Assembly (NCBI RefSeq): GCF_001949145.1
Contig: NW_019091379.1
Location: 98,916 to 162,915 of the forward strand
Source: Acanthaster planci
Lineage: Eukaryota > Echinodermata > Asteroidea > Valvatida > Acanthasteridae
Direction of reading: 5' to 3'
DNA length: 64,000 nt
Shown here: positions 37,601 to 51,117 of the stretch, piece after piece
Numbering within the stretch: the first letter of the stretch is position 1
How the letters are laid out: each line of letters begins with the position of its first letter
Translations under genes and position numbers: made by a program
Notes under the pieces: model-generated
Seen by the model: the letters and a program-made list of their open reading frames with translations, nothing else
Database searches by the model: none
Told to the model about the DNA's origin: nothing

Positions 37601-40600
37601 TTACAAATGTATATCAAACACCCGACAACTCCTACTGTTAGAAAAAGTATTAGAAAAAGTGAATAAAAAAATTTGAAAAAAATCCTATCTACATGTACCT
37701 ACTCAGTTTTGAGATCATATGTACAAGTACTAAAAAGTGAAATGTGGGGGGTCTCACAAGACTCACATTACATCTTCGTTTTCCTATTCCCAAGGGCTTG
37801 GGAAAAAACAACAGCAGTTTAATGGATGAGTTTCAGGATGATGCTGAAAGATCATATGTCAGTAGGAGGAGTGACGCAGATCCTGATGAATGTAAGACTT
37901 GTTGGCCGGTATCCTTGGACAAAGCCAGGTGAAATATGTTCAGAATTCATTACGGGTATTTATTGAGATTTGAATTGGTATATTATGGAATATTCCTGTT
38001 TACCAGCAGCTCCAATGAGCCTTCAGCCTTTGTATTACTAAACCATATTCTTCCAAACTTACCAGGAGGTTTCACAGAAGTATACATGCAGGTTTTAGGG
38101 AAACTGTTTAGTTTAATACCCCATACAAGTTTACCCACACAGTGATGATAACTCTCTTTTGTCAACTCTTGCATCATAAAAGATAGTTCACTATCTTGAA
38201 AATGCTGTCATGAAGTCTTTTGCCTTGCCTGTTGTGATTGGAAAAAGCATATTTTCATGTACATGTACGAAATGATTTCAACTGTGTGCTGCAGATATCT
38301 TCTTTCTCTTCACAATATCTGCAACAACCCACACCTTGCCTCGTTGCGAGGAACAGACGAAGGGGCAGACGATGCGCTACCTGATATGGTTGTGTACTGT
38401 GATGGTAAAGACAGAGACCACACCGCAGTGATGGCATGCTCAGCCAATAAGAGGGCGAGGTCGGCGGAGGGTAAAGGTCAGAGGTCGCCAGGCATGTCAG
38501 TGACAACTGTGTCTTGTTTTGGTAAGTTTTCCCTGTAGAGACTGGCATCTGGATAATGGATAGTGATGCATGCCGTGTTAAGGATTTCCTGTTGAGGTTC
38601 AATCAGCAACACATTGCTGCTGCTGACCGTCTGGCGTTGCAGCAGCAGCAAACTAACCATGAAGTAATAGAGACAATGTGAGGTAATCTAATTCAACATA
38701 TCAGCATTGGATCTTGTGGCGGCTGGCACGTTTAGACCCTGTGACTGTTTGGCTGTATGATGGCTGACCACCAAATTTGGTAAGTTTTTATGTACATCAA
38801 GTAAGCTGCATGTACATGTACACTGTATATATGTACTTTTACAACTGTTGCATGTGGTCACATTTAGCAGTGTTTCAAGCCAAAACGCACAGGTGTTCAA
38901 CAGATCCTCAACAGCAGTGCATCTGGGAAGCTGTTACTATTGCCATTTGAGGCTAGTGCTGAGTATTGCCATGAATCATAGGTTGCATAAGCTGTAATAT
39001 TAAACTATTTCTTAGGTCCAGTGATGTCCAAGTCCAGTCTTCTTACCGTTGACCAAGTGATTCAGCAGAGTGGAGGCCTACAGCATAAAGACAATGTAAG
39101 CACATCTGGTTTTATAGCTTGGATCTTCTACAGTGTGATTTCTGATTCATAAAGTTCTTTTGTCTGTTCAGTGTTTGCAACTTTTAGCCCTTTGTACAGA
39201 AACCAAAGTTTATGATTCGTGTAATCAGAGCCAGAACTCTTTCCTGCCTTAGTGTCTGCTGTTAAAAGTCCTCAAATGTCACATTATTCTACCTCTGCCA
39301 TTATTGCAACTCCTCCGCTGGTTTCTTGTGGATATCTCTTCATCTCCAGGGGTGAGATTTCCCAGCTTTTCAGCTGATTTCAGCTTTTTTTCCCTCACAG
39401 GCTGTGTTCAAAAGTGTAGGAGATTTTCACAGTTCAGCGTCTTTATGTCTTTTTTTCAGCTGTTTTCAGCTATTTTTATCATTGGTCAACCTCATCCTTG
39501 CATCTCCAAATTTTCATTTCTGCTTCTTCCTTGTAGGTGACTACCTCTGCTCTTGCTCTGTATGAGATTGTAGGAATGACCTACCATGAGACGTCAGTCT
39601 TGGACCCAGCAAGCCACAGTCACTGCACATCGGTCACGATGGATTGCAGCTGGGAACACGTCAAAGCAATCCTGGAGAAACCTCACAGCGCCAAATGCAA
39701 TGTGGTATGTCGTGCAAGTTTGCATAACTTCTCATTAAGAACACTTTAGTATTTCACATTTCTGATCTGTGAAACCATCGTTTGAAAGCGCTGTCAAAGG
39801 AAGTTATCCAAAACCTCCGAAAGGTTGTCTTCCACAATGGCAGAACGGGACTAATACTTATTCAGTGCTATAACTACCAACATACACTGTACATGTAGTC
39901 TTGAAATGGATGTTTTGTTTGTTAACAGCATGTGCGCGCTGTACCAGGAGACATGAGGAGTGCAGCTTACAGTGTTTATAAAGAGCTCTCAACACTAGTG
40001 GTATGTTGCCCTTCCTCAAATTATCTGGCCAGCTCATTCAATCCTCAACCCCATCCCAAGCATATCACCCATGTTACCACAAAATGCCATCTGCTCAGAA
40101 GGGAAACACGACACCAAAGGAACAAATTAAACACATGTACGTGTATGTTGAAAAATGAAACAAGAAACAAAGACATCCCTTCTTAAAACCAGTTTTAGGC
40201 TGCTTATGGGATACTTTAAGAGTCAAAGCAAAATATGAAAAGAGTTTGTCAATAACATGTTTTCTAAACCAGCAAAACCTTTTCCCCCGAATTTTACATC
40301 ATAGACCAGTTTGAAGAGAATAAAGTACTAATCTTGCTTAATTTATCACTACTATAGTAGATGCCTTTCACTGATAGGTGCTGTTTAAATATAAGGAAGA
40401 GTATTAATGGAAATCATCGATCAGATTTATTTTGTTCATTTCTTGTAGGGTTTTGTTCAGGGATTGGAAACTGAAGAACTTGAATGGAACATGGAGGAGT
40501 CATCAAGCGAATCATTAGAGGTGGCCGTGACCAGACTCATTGAGAAGGAAAAACAAGGGCCGCAGAGAAAGCCAGAACTCCAGGTGAGGCCAAAAGCCGC

Positions 40601-43600
40601 CATTCGGCAGGCTGTGTCGTCTTGGAGACCCCATCAGACCACCTCCAGACTAACACAAGACCATCAGACAATCACAAGACGGGCAGTCTGACTTCAAGTC
40701 ACTGACTGTTAAACTGTTCACGTCGATAACAGTATTGCTCTTGTCATTATTCATGTTGTTACTTGTGACTGGTCTGTGGAGTGGCCTTGTGACGGCCTCG
40801 ACTACAACACGTTTGGAAGGGCATAATTTGATACATTACAGCTACTGCACTGTTTACAAATCCATTAATAAGTCCTCAGTCCTTCACTTGTTGGAGGACT
40901 GAGGACTGTTAGGGCTAAAGTTTAACGAGATAAAGCCAATAGAGACCTGCCAACCTAGCCGTACTCCTTCCTGAGGTCAGGTATTACCTCACAATAGATT
41001 AAGAGGTACTTAAAGGAGCGTTCACTTCATTTAACATTTTAATCTATGGTGTGGTAATGCCTGACCTCTGGAAGGAGTACGCGTTAGCAGGTCTGCCAAT
41101 ATGCCCCTTTTTATATCCATGCAGAACTTACTGTATCCCTCTCAGATGTAAATGGCCAGGAGAGAGGCCAGACCAATACTCCGCGGTCAGTGTTTCTGCT
41201 CAGTTCCCGGTCAAGTTTCTGCCCCGATCTTCCACTTATGCGGGGAATATTTTGTAGCATTAGGGTAGGCTGTTAATGCTTGCTCATGTTTGCTTACCCA
41301 AAATCACCGTCCTGCCACTTTTCACTGGACTTTGGAGTTTTTTGTTTTTTTTCTGTATATTCCGTTACCAATTGAAAACCACTGTAGAGCCTACTAAGAA
41401 TTTCTCCAGTTTTCCTACCCCCCTCTGCCATTGATTACCCGATGAGAGTATGAGACTGTGTCAGATCTTTGTCTCACTGGCTTTTGCCTACATAATAAAG
41501 TTAGCATCCTTCATAGTACAGACCTCTTTCCTGTGATGTCACAATGCTGGACCGTGTTGTGTTGTGATTGTGATGAGTACATAGTGCTGTGATGGTAATC
41601 TACTTAATTAAAGATAAACTAGTCAAGCATGCAGCGTTCCCAAGTTCACTTGTACGTGGTTGAAGCTGCACATAGGAATATGCAATCACCGTGGCCATGG
41701 CGGTCCACATGTGATGGTATTGTTTACATTTAGTGCAGTCCAGTCAAGTTGGTGACAAAATCTATAGTGTAAATGAAAATTTGACTCTCGAAATACATGC
41801 ACCTGCAGTAGGTTTCAGTTACTGTGTTACTTCACATTTTTTTTTCAGCATTTCTATCCAATCCTTCAATCAACAGGCCAAGCCTGGCACATTCAGTATA
41901 TATCTGCAGCAGTCGTTTCTATTGACCTTCACCATCTAGGTACAAACTCCCCTGGAGAACAGCGACACCGATTTTGATTCCCTCCTCCGTGGCTACGTCA
42001 TTCCCGAGCGTCAAGATCTCTACTTCTCGGAGAGTCTCTGGACCATCCTGTGGTCCAAGGCCACGTGTTATGATGATGTCATCAAAGCTTTCTCCGTGGT
42101 CTTCAGGGAACTTAAGACAGGAGAACTGCAGCCTATTGTAAGAGTCCTGCAGGTGTCTGCCTGTGTTTGATGGGCACGTTTATCATGTTTATGAGGTGTT
42201 CACATGTTTATAAAATGCATTCTTAAAAACTCTACATCCAAATAGACATCTCAAGCATTTCAACAGAACTGTAATTAAAAAATCAGACAGAATAATGTCC
42301 ATTTAACTACTAACGTTACCAATACAAATTTAATCTTGCATATAGTTACACATATTTACACATATTTTCACATAATTTACACATATTTGCACATAATTTA
42401 CTCATATTTACACATATTGGCACATATTTGCACATAATTTACCCATAATTTGCACATATTTACACATAATTAGGCCGTAAGCAGGTGCTGTAAAGGCTTT
42501 AGATTCTGCACTCGCTGGCAATATACCATTGCTGCTTTAGTTCACACTTCCCCTTTTGGAAAATCCTGGATCCGCCCCTGAGTAGTGCAGGTGTAGTATG
42601 GAATAAGAGGAACAGACACAACCCTTTAAACAAACTCCCTCAGATTAGGCACAGAATAACTCCAAAAGGAACTTTTTAATGTCAAAATTAGGATTTTCTG
42701 GCAGTGGTATTCATAAAACTTGTCAAAATCATAGTTGCAAATAGTTTATAACATTTATGTTTTCAATTCATCTAAGTGTATGAAATCTTACATCCCCTGA
42801 AACCAAATCATGGCTTTAATGTTTGTATTTTACCACACATTGTCAGGTTCACAGTGATAACCAGAGCATTTTGGCCAAGGCCATCCGTGCCTCCTACCAA
42901 CAGCAGATGCACACAGTCAGTGTGGATGAAGTGGCCATATTGACCATGCTGGTGGAGATTGGACTAGACAAACTCAGGCGGGACTATACCAACTTCTTCA
43001 TTGGTAAGTGCAGAAATGTTTGTCAGGAAAACTGTTGCTTTGTCAAGATGTTTAGAAGTAGTGAGCCCTCTAGAGACCGAATGTTTTTCTGTCTGTCACA
43101 GCTGAAAGGAGCACTATGACAGAGATGGTTATACTTAATTCGTGAAATAAAGTGCTGAAATGGCTGATTACAGATCAAACTCGATTAATAAAGTTGAAGC
43201 CTTCCTCAGGCTGTTCAGATCAACTGGAGGGGGCTTGAGGATTTCACAGGACTGAGAAAGTGAGAGACAATTTGTTAATCCGTTAATATATGGGGTTTGA
43301 CTCTCTTGACAGATTAGAGTGCAAAGAAATATATTACCAAAAATGGGTCACTTGGGAGACATTCCCATAGGAACGTGCACAAAATTTTTCAAACTTTACC
43401 GTCCCATAATTCAATATTCCCTAATCCAATCTTAACCAAACTTTGCATGTTTTCCTTTCAGACCCTAATCTATCATCTCTCAAAATGTGGACAATAAAAA
43501 CTTTCCTCCTTTTGGTAGTTGGAGCATTAGGGAGACATTGAAATGTCTCCCTAATGACCGATGTCTCCCTAATGTTGAAAAATTTACCACAAAATGTCTC

Positions 43601-46600
43601 TCAAGTGACCTACTTGAAAATATATCACCATCAAAAATGTGTGTGCTTATATTTGACTACACACCATTTACTGCACAAGCACTGCAGATTTGTAAATTAC
43701 ATGTAATGTGACTTTGCATAAAATAGTCAATTGTAAATGTCAAAGACAGTTTACAGAAGCATTTCAACTAGTGGATGATTTTCCATTTTGGGAAATAATC
43801 CTGCAGACACACAGCAAAAGTGTGCAATATTTGCTGCTGGGTGTTGAGGTCCTCATTTCATAACTGTTATTTATAAGCTGCTGTCACCTGCGTGCTGAAT
43901 AGACAGCAAGACCGTAAGTGCCTTATAACTTGCTCTGTTGCGCACTGATAAGTTCTGCTTGACCTGCAAGAGCCTTGCAGTGAAGCTTGCTTAATTGCCT
44001 TGAGAAAGGTTTCTTGCCTAAATAAGTTTTGACCTTTAAAGTCATCCGTTACTTGCCTTCAAAATCAAGCACTGGCTTGTACTAGACAAATTAGGCTGAA
44101 ATAATCAAACAAATTAGGTGGTTTGTTGCTACAGAATCAAATCTATTATATAAGAATTTATCTGATCTCACAGTAGCCTTCTACAGTGCATACATTTAAC
44201 CAAAGTAATGCCACCAATTTTTTTTTTAAGAAGACATAGAATTGATTTAATTTGTAAGAAGCTTCAGAAGGACATCACACTATAATTAAAAGATACATGT
44301 ATGTCCTGACTTCTAAACCTTGGTTTATATAGGTATGCATCTTTTGTGAATTGAGGTTCTAAGAGGACTGACTATTGTCTATTTAGCCTGCTCCTGTCCA
44401 TGCTTGCCATGCACACACTGGTCCCTCCCGTCCCCTTGCACACGTTCATATTCCATGTTGCCCTTTGACTGATCAGACAGATGTTACTGGCGCTGTTAAG
44501 ATCTACATGAATGAAAGGGACGACCGCGGTACATTAATTTCATGACAGTATATTAAAAGCAGACTCTGCACCCCCTCCCTTGGGGTATTGTCAACACCCC
44601 CTGTCCCCCTCCTTGGATACATGCTTCGTGGACGGCCCCTTATTCAGCATGCATCCTCTCTGTCTCCGCTCATACTACAAACTTCATGACTTGCAGACTC
44701 TGTGCCATACAATCTTTCAGGTCTGACCTGACCTAAGTTCTGATAGTTAATGATGTTGAAGCATTAATTGGTTCCCACCTTATTCTCTGCCCATTCAGCG
44801 AGCGAGCTGACTACGCTGAACCAGCTCCAGTGGTATCTTGAATCGGGCGACGCCTGCTCCCTGGCCGAGCAGGCAGCCCGCCTGCAGGCCTTGCATAATG
44901 TCCTGGAGGTCGCTGTGGTCTCTGTGACCTCGCTCAAACTCCCGCCCGAGCACCGCAGGGCCCTTGTTAGGTAAGACGATGCAATATGACAGTGCTACCA
45001 GCCGCTAGCACAGCAGGCTTAAAGAACCATCCCCTTGGGCTGTTGAAGTGTTTTACCATGCTGTGTCTCTGGGCATTGATTCACCGGATCGAGAATTTTC
45101 TTAAATTCTGTGGGATCCCATCCTCCAAACCCTACTGTCGGCCATGAGATTTGGATTGCTTTTGTAACTTAGATTGTGTTCAAATTACTTGGCTGCGGCT
45201 TCAAATTACAGTCCTTGCAGAAACAGGAAAATTATGTACTAGAAAATATAAACATGTGCTAGAAAATAAATGCATATGAATTATTGTGCATGACTGGGCC
45301 ATTTCTTTTGTAATTTGGGTAAGGTTCCTTTCCAATGAAAATTAGTGGCCGCTTTTCTGGCAACATTTAATGAAAACAGAAAAATAGAGAACAAAAATCT
45401 TCTGCCTCCGGTAGCATATCAGAGTTGTCATCTTCAGTGATGCTGACTAAAAACAGATTGCATGATACAGCCCAGCAATGGCAAAGTTCAATACTTGTAC
45501 TGTGAGTCAACTACTGGGTAATGGTGCCTGGTTCCTAGAAAGTTTAACTGGCAGGAACCAAACAAACTTGGCCATAGGTCAGGGGCAAATTTTGTCATAA
45601 TTTTGACTGATTTCAGGGTTTTTTCATCAGGTTTTTCTTACATTCAAGATTTTTCAAACAATCTAATTTGAAGTCTGGGAAATCCCATGTTTGCTGTCAA
45701 GGTTTTTTTTCATAAAAGTTGATGGCAAACAGAAATTTACACCGTAGACCCTATACTGCTGACGGTATTTTTGTGGATGTACCTCCAATCTCACCCCTGA
45801 AACATTGGGGAAACTCCCCCCCTTTTTTTTCATTTTCTGTGAACCCCCAGATCCGGCTTGAGTTACTTCCAGTCCCATCCTCATGATGACATCCACACAT
45901 TTAGCCTTCCCGTCGAGGCAGCGACAGTACAAAGCCTTTACACAAGGTGAAATGACTAAGTGACCTCTTCCATGGCCAGTCAGCTTCCTGATGAAGCCAT
46001 CAATCTTCCCTCTTGCCTTACCTACTCAAGGTCCAGGAATGTATATGTACCACTAATGAAGGCTGTATTCTTTATAGCTCCAGCACTCATGCGCCATTAG
46101 CCGTGACATTGTAGTGGGGTGAGCTGTGTAAGACACCCATGTGAGGTAGTTTTGACATTTGTTTTTGGATAATTTTGTCATTTCCTTTTGCCACTTGAGA
46201 CATACATGTAATTCACCTAACCTCACTGAAAGCTACAAAATAGTACATGTGCCCAGTTGTAAAATGTAAAATGCAGTGCTGTGGCTTGTATGAGTACCAT
46301 GACCTTATTGTTCTCTGAAGCCATAAAATAAAATAGATAAGACAATGTACCATACAGTGCTGTGGCACTATGAATGCATGGCTTTATTGTTCTCTGTACA
46401 AGTAACAATGGAAGTTCCCTAGCCAGAAGTAGTAATTTGTATGGCTAGGTCCTTCAGCCACATGTTACTACGTAGTATTTTGTAGTGCTGAGTCCTGTAC
46501 CCCAGATGATATGGCAGGGGCTTAAGGTTGTTAAAGAATGAAATCTTTATATTTCACAGTCTTCATTAAAAAAAATATATATAACTCCCTTTCCCGACTG

Positions 46601-49509
46601 CCATCTTGGATATGCATGCAGTTGTTCACAAGCATGAGTGGACCTGCTATGCATTACTGAAACAAAAGAAGAGATCCGTACCTCTAATATGGCTGCTTTG
46701 TGCAAGGTCTCTATTCTCAGTGCAGTGAAGCAAACATACATATAGACAGATTAGCTCATACCCTGCAGGGAATGACAGGTTTATTGACTTGTCTTCATTT
46801 CTTCGCAAATGCATAAGTTAGCTTTGATTCATTTTGGAAATTTCAAATGCATACAAAAGCCCTCCTAGACTTGTTTCTCTGTCCATAAATTTTTTGATTA
46901 CATATTGTGCTGTGCATCTTAGTGACGCAAGTTGTTCATGTCTTTGTCTAGCTACCAACCCTCTCTGTGGAGATTAACCGTGAAAGGCAGTTCAGGCACC
47001 AGCTCTTCCTATCAGCTGAGCATGAAGCCACCCATGTCTCACATTCATGGATTGGACCCAGGTAAGATTCCTTCCAAGTACCAGATTTTGATGATGGCAC
47101 TCTACAGTCTCACTCAATTTATATTCTTGTGTTGGCTCTGTTATATTGCCACAGTTCGGAAGCATGATTCTGAATTTATAGAAAGCCCTACGCAAATCTC
47201 TCCCTGAATAATTTGATTTGAATTGTGAAGGATACAAAAACCAGAAACAAAACCAAATGCAAACGGAATATGCAAATAAAAGAAACCTTTTTGTCGCCAT
47301 ATGCACACAATGCTTCACCATATCCATTGTTAAGTCACCCATAAGGTTGATGTTTCCAGACATTCTGAAAGAATTCCGACAGACTCATATTGAATTATTG
47401 ACCATTTGTCTGAGAGCTTTGGTCTGCACAGAACATCAAAATGGAATGACTGCTACAGCCCAGACCAGTAACCATTCACATTATAAAAGCATACAACACT
47501 TTGTGACCACATAATGCGACGACACTCGCGTGAGTTGACCTTACACCAGAAAAATTTATCAAATTATGCAACGGCTATCTCAACTCAGTATTGTCTAATT
47601 CTGACCTGATGAAAGTAGCGCTGAAGCAAATGCACACAAAATTTCCAGCAAAGCTGAGTCACTGCCAACAGTGTGTGTATGTATTTTGCATTAAAGAGCA
47701 AATTTTGCCCTTGGTGTGGAAAAGAATTCGTCAGACTTTCAGGCTCTGCTCATGAATGGAAGCCTTCTTCAAGCGTCACAACCTGCAGCATAAATCCCAT
47801 GATTACTTTTTTTTTCTTTTTTTCTTTTGTAGAAAGTCTAATTTCCTGGCATTTTTGTATTTCTGTGTGCAAGAATACTTCATAAAAAGCTCTTCTCGAG
47901 GCATGTGGTAATAATTGGAAACCCTTTTGGCTGGTCCAAAAATACTCTGAAAATGCCATAGATAATTAGAAAAATGCAGCTTGTACCATAAAATAGTAAA
48001 TTTCAGCATCAGAAGACCTTCGCACAGTGTCGTGTTATACATGTATGTGTGGCTTGATCTATCTTGACCAACTCGATGATTTGATAGGCTTCCCGTGTCC
48101 GAATTCCAATTACTATCGCTGGGACCCCAAGGAAGTCAATTGTTTTTACTTTTGACCAGCTGTCCTAAAATAAACTTGAAACCACCTTGGATCCATCATT
48201 ATCCCCTTGATGAACTGGCATGTTAACCCAAGGGTGTACAGTGTCTGGAAAGTCATATTGAAATTGGAGGATTTGGGACTGTTAGGGTTAATGGCAGCTA
48301 TACACATAATACAGTCTGCCATTACTTTCCACAAAACTCTATTAACCAGAAATGACATCAAGTTGAATGTCGGTTTGGATTTAAATATTGCACGGTGTTA
48401 CCTTGTAAATAGCAACACGGTCCTATATAATCTGTTAACATTTATCCTCCCCAGAGATTGGATCCCCAAATATCTATTCCTTAAACTCCACATAAATCAG
48501 AGTTAATGGTGTCATTTTGATGAGAGAAATTTGCAATTTGCAACATGCCCTCACAAACCCAAATGCTTTTGGATAGGTTAAAAACACACTTGAAATGTTG
48601 TCCAAATATACATTACATGTTCCCCTCTGCTTCAGTTGTGGTCTCAATGTTTGAAACTCAAGTGTGTTTGGTGAAATAATGCCAATTAGACATTCATAAT
48701 GAAACAAAGGAGACATTTTCCCCATGCTTGTGATAGAATGCCGCCTTTGTTGTTGCAAAATAATACGCAGGAAACAAAACAACAAATTCGACGAATGTTA
48801 AAGGAAATAAAAAAACTAAGGGCATACTACCCCAGCCTTGTCCTTCCATGGGTGTGAAGAGGTTTTGCTTTACCACAGAGGACAGAACTCAAAGGGAGCA
48901 AAGGGTGTTTCCCTGTCCTTGGAGGCAAAGCTGTTGTCGATAGTGGTACATATGTGTGGCTGTGGATAGTGTAATGTGAGAACAAAGGTAAACACATTGA
49001 GCTTTCCTCGATGGCATAGCAAAACACAACTGGGTGTGCACAAGTGGGCCTGCATGAAGTCCATGTAATGTAGGCTTGTGGGTGCGTGTGTGTGTGTGTT
49101 GGGAAAAATGTTGTTAGCATAAAAGCTTGAGAACTACTGGACAAATGGACTTCAAATTTGGTTTGTGGATTGCTCTTGATGGTCCTGTGAAGCCTGTGAC
49201 ATTTGGGGCTAAAAGGTAAAGAGTCAGGTTCACAGTGGCTAAAACAATAGAAATCGTGTTATGATCACTAACAAGTCCTAGGTTTAGGCCTTGGCTGGGC
49301 AGCAACATTGGTTAGTGCATCATTTTAAGTATGTTCGGGGCACTTATTTATTTTTATCTAAACCTAATTTAGTGGGGTTTTTTGTTTGCTTTTGTTAACT
49401 GTCAAGTCTGTCATCTTCCACAGACATTAGCGTGGGTGACCTAACCTGTGCTGGATCCTTCTGTTACTATGTGGCTCACACGCAGGAAAGCAAGGCTTCA
49501 TTTGTGTGA
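34623..49509 (+). CDS. ZWILCH: Zwilch kinetochore protein, 14 exons
   Basis: Subunit of the Rod-Zw10-Zwilch (RZZ) complex, which brings dynein and Mad1 to unattached kinetochores for the spindle checkpoint. Exons: 34623-34672, 36754-36925, 37795-37928, 38295-38521, 39016-39095, 39537-39704, 39929-40000, 40449-40583, 41940-42137, 42847-43003, 44799-44970, 45851-45946, 46952-47061, 49424-49509. All phases join without a stop, giving 618 aa (human 591). It aligns by eye with human Zwilch along its length; the clearest blocks are EIGLDKLRRDYTNFFIG (exon 10), HTFSLPVEAATVQSLY (exon 12) and LWRLTVKG (exon 13). Exon 1 gives MKTFRADVEDFLESVK. All introns are GT-AG. The ATG is the first in frame, but an upstream 5'UTR exon cannot be excluded. 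AATAAA at 50765-50770 is a candidate polyA signal. Confidence 0.94.
35009..35089. repeat. Small foldback in ZWILCH intron 1
   Basis: CCCGTAAACAGGG at the left pairs with CCCTGTTGACGGG at the right, and AATACTCCGTC with GACGGAGGAGTATT inside. The match continues loosely outward. MITE-like remnant. Confidence 0.6.
35900..36075. repeat. Array of GACTTGAGTC-type palindromes
   Basis: At least ten variants of GACTCGAGTC / GACTTGAGTC and half-sites such as TGACTC and GACTCGA in about 175 bp, at irregular spacing, in ZWILCH intron 1. It reads as an old satellite-like repeat. TGACTC half-sites resemble AP-1 sites, but nothing shows regulatory use. Confidence 0.6.
36505..36592 (-). repeat. tRNA-derived SINE or tRNA(Ser/Leu) pseudogene
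   Basis: On the minus strand GCGTGGCTGAGTGGTTAAGGC is almost identical to the 5' part of class II (Ser/Leu) tRNAs, including an A box TGGCTGAGTGG (36579-36569). About 50 bases on is a weak B box, GCTTTGAGACC. The body does not fold into an obvious tRNA, so a SINE head or decayed pseudogene is more likely than a working gene. It lies in ZWILCH intron 1, antisense, 160 bases before exon 2. Confidence 0.5.
40612..40812. repeat. Foldback element family B, copy 2 (ZWILCH intron)
   Basis: Begins GCTGTGTCGTCTTGGAGACC, ends GGCCTCGACTACAACACG. It shares with 23037-23211 the internal order: AACACAAGACC, GTCTGACTTCAAGTC, TTGTCATTATTCA, TGACTGGTCTGTGG, CTTGTGACGGCC. More diverged at the ends than inside. 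Confidence 0.6.
40871..40907. repeat. Perfect 12-bp hairpin
   Basis: AGTCCTCAGTCC and GGACTGAGGACT are perfect complements separated by 13 bases, in ZWILCH intron 8. Likely the end or centre of a decayed palindromic repeat. Confidence 0.6.
40944..41093. repeat. Foldback MITE in ZWILCH intron 8
   Basis: The left arm (40944-41000) starts GACCTGCCAACCTAGCCGTA and the right arm (41041-41093) ends GTACGCGTTAGCAGGTC. Inner segments TCCTGAGGTCAGGTATTACC and GGTAATGCCTGACCTCTGGA also pair. The 150-bp element has a 40-base loop. No copy elsewhere in the window. Confidence 0.75.
42345..42472. repeat. Short-period AT-rich tandem array
   Basis: About eleven imperfect units of TTACACATAT(A)T, varying at one or two sites (TTTGCACATA, TTTACTCATA, TTGGCACATA). 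Period about 11-12 bp. In ZWILCH intron 9. Confidence 0.75.
43525..43556. repeat. Perfect 15-bp palindrome
   Basis: CATTAGGGAGACATT and AATGTCTCCCTAATG are exact complements around two bases. A third partial copy (ATGTCTCCCTAATG) follows at once and related GGGAGACATT is at about 43354. In ZWILCH intron 10. Confidence 0.7.
46273..46397 (+). repeat. Two-copy tandem duplication
   Basis: CAGTGCTGTGGC...TTATTGTTCTCTG occurs twice, starting about 82 bases apart, with changes in the middle. In ZWILCH intron 12. Confidence 0.55.
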
Positions 49510-50953
49510 GGACAAAAGCTGGACTGATCTCACTGGAGCAGCCTTTTTATCAGGACCACTCGGTTACATCCAAAGCGATACCTAGAGGCTTCTCTGGCAT
49601 TGTGCGCCTATTTGTTTACCTCCAAACACCCACCCCCTTTGGTAACCCCATTTGTCAAGTCTGCCTCCTGCACACACTCAGTAGCATTGTGGGAGTCACC
49701 CGATGTCTCATGGTCTCCGACTCAAGCTTCACCTATTGCCTGCAGACTCAACAGCCAGCTTTGTAGTGTTTGCACCACACGGAAACGCTTCCGTCTGTGG
49801 CTTCATGCTATCACAAACCATTGATTCGTACTGATCGAGCCTGATTCCAGTCAAATGAAGCCAAACCGAGAGACACAGTCACAGTTTGAGGAATGCCCAC
49901 ACACTCCTAACTGACATGGGCCCTTTAATCCAGCTGGTCATGGTCCGTGCCACTGTTGTCACTGATGCCCTCATGTCACTTTGCCTGGCTCTGGCACGCG
50001 TTCAGACTCGGTGAGTGTGTGTGTCTGCGTGACGCACCCTTCTGTGGACCTTTGAATAAGAAACGAGGTCCACATAGTGCCCAGTACATGTTTGTCTAGC
50101 ATGTGTTGGTATCCATAGGTCCTCAGGTGGTTTACCTCACTCTAGTAAAACAGCATCAGTGGAATTCTGGAGGTCAGGGTTATCAGTTACGTAAAGATGG
50201 GAACATTCACAAAAGTGATATTAGGATTTCTTTTTTAAAGAGTGTTCAAGTTGCTCTTAAAAAAAGTAGGTTTTTCCCTTCCATTTTCTAAACTATGTGC
50301 ATATAGAAAGGAATGCCAAACAAGGTTTTTTATGTCTGTTAAGCACAAACCTTGGGGATCTGTTCTTGGCGTGCTTATCATCATTGACTTTTGACTATCT
50401 GTGTTTACGCACAACACCCGCTATATATTGCGTCCATATGGTTGGAAATCCAGACCATGCACATTGTACGTATATGGAACAAATTCATTTCAAGTTGTAT
50501 TCAGCCGGAGTCGTGCAGTCGTTGCAAATTCAATTCAATGTGATGCCGGAGATGCATGGGCCATAATTAAAGTAACTGGACGGATATATACATGTACGTT
50601 TACACATTAACCAGAAAGGTTAGGAGATTTCAAGATCAAGATGCTGTTTCTCCTGAGATGCTGAACAGCACAGTACACTGAGAATATTTTCTGTTTGTCG
50701 GATTTTGAGTTAAGACACAAGTGTCAAAGAGGGATTTACATTAACTACCTTTAAAAAAAAATGGAATAAATCGAGCTGCTGGTATGGTTATCACTAAAGT
50801 AAGTTCGCTGACATTTAAAGTAGGAGCAACTTTACGCATTTGCATTGATTTCCATGTAACTTTATGTTTGCTTTATTCATGTGCATGCACATCTGATCCT
50901 GCTTTCCTAGCTTTGTGCGTACGTTATAAAAAAATATGCTTCATAATGTAACC
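49510..50953. other. ZWILCH 3'UTR and downstream spacer
   Basis: Non-coding. The 3'UTR may extend to the AATAAA at 50765-50770, or end earlier at an ATTAAA near 50565. No gene is seen on the minus strand. Confidence 0.4.
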
Positions 50954-51117
50954 AATACGGGCGTTTCAAAATGGCGCATCTCCAAGAGTTTGCAACGCGT
51001 TGGCACAGTGTGCGAAATCCGTCGACCCTTTCCAAACACAAATTTGGTCGACAGATTTCGTGCATTGTGATTGCCCAAGCAGTTGCAAACTCTTGGAGGC
51101 GCGCTAATTTGAAACGC
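50954..51117. repeat. Foldback MITE, family A, copy 2
   Basis: Starts AATACGGGCGTTTCAAAATG, ends GAAACGC; the right terminus has decayed. The internal order is as in copy 1: CCAAGAGTTTGCAACGCGTTGG, then TCCGTCGACCCTTTCC, then GGTCGACAGATTTCG and GTTGCAAACTCTTGGAGG. 164 bp. Confidence 0.8.

Noticed and set aside
48820-49320. Possible repeat-like region in the last ZWILCH intron
   Set aside because: The style suggests a dispersed repeat, but no second copy or ends can be found in the window.
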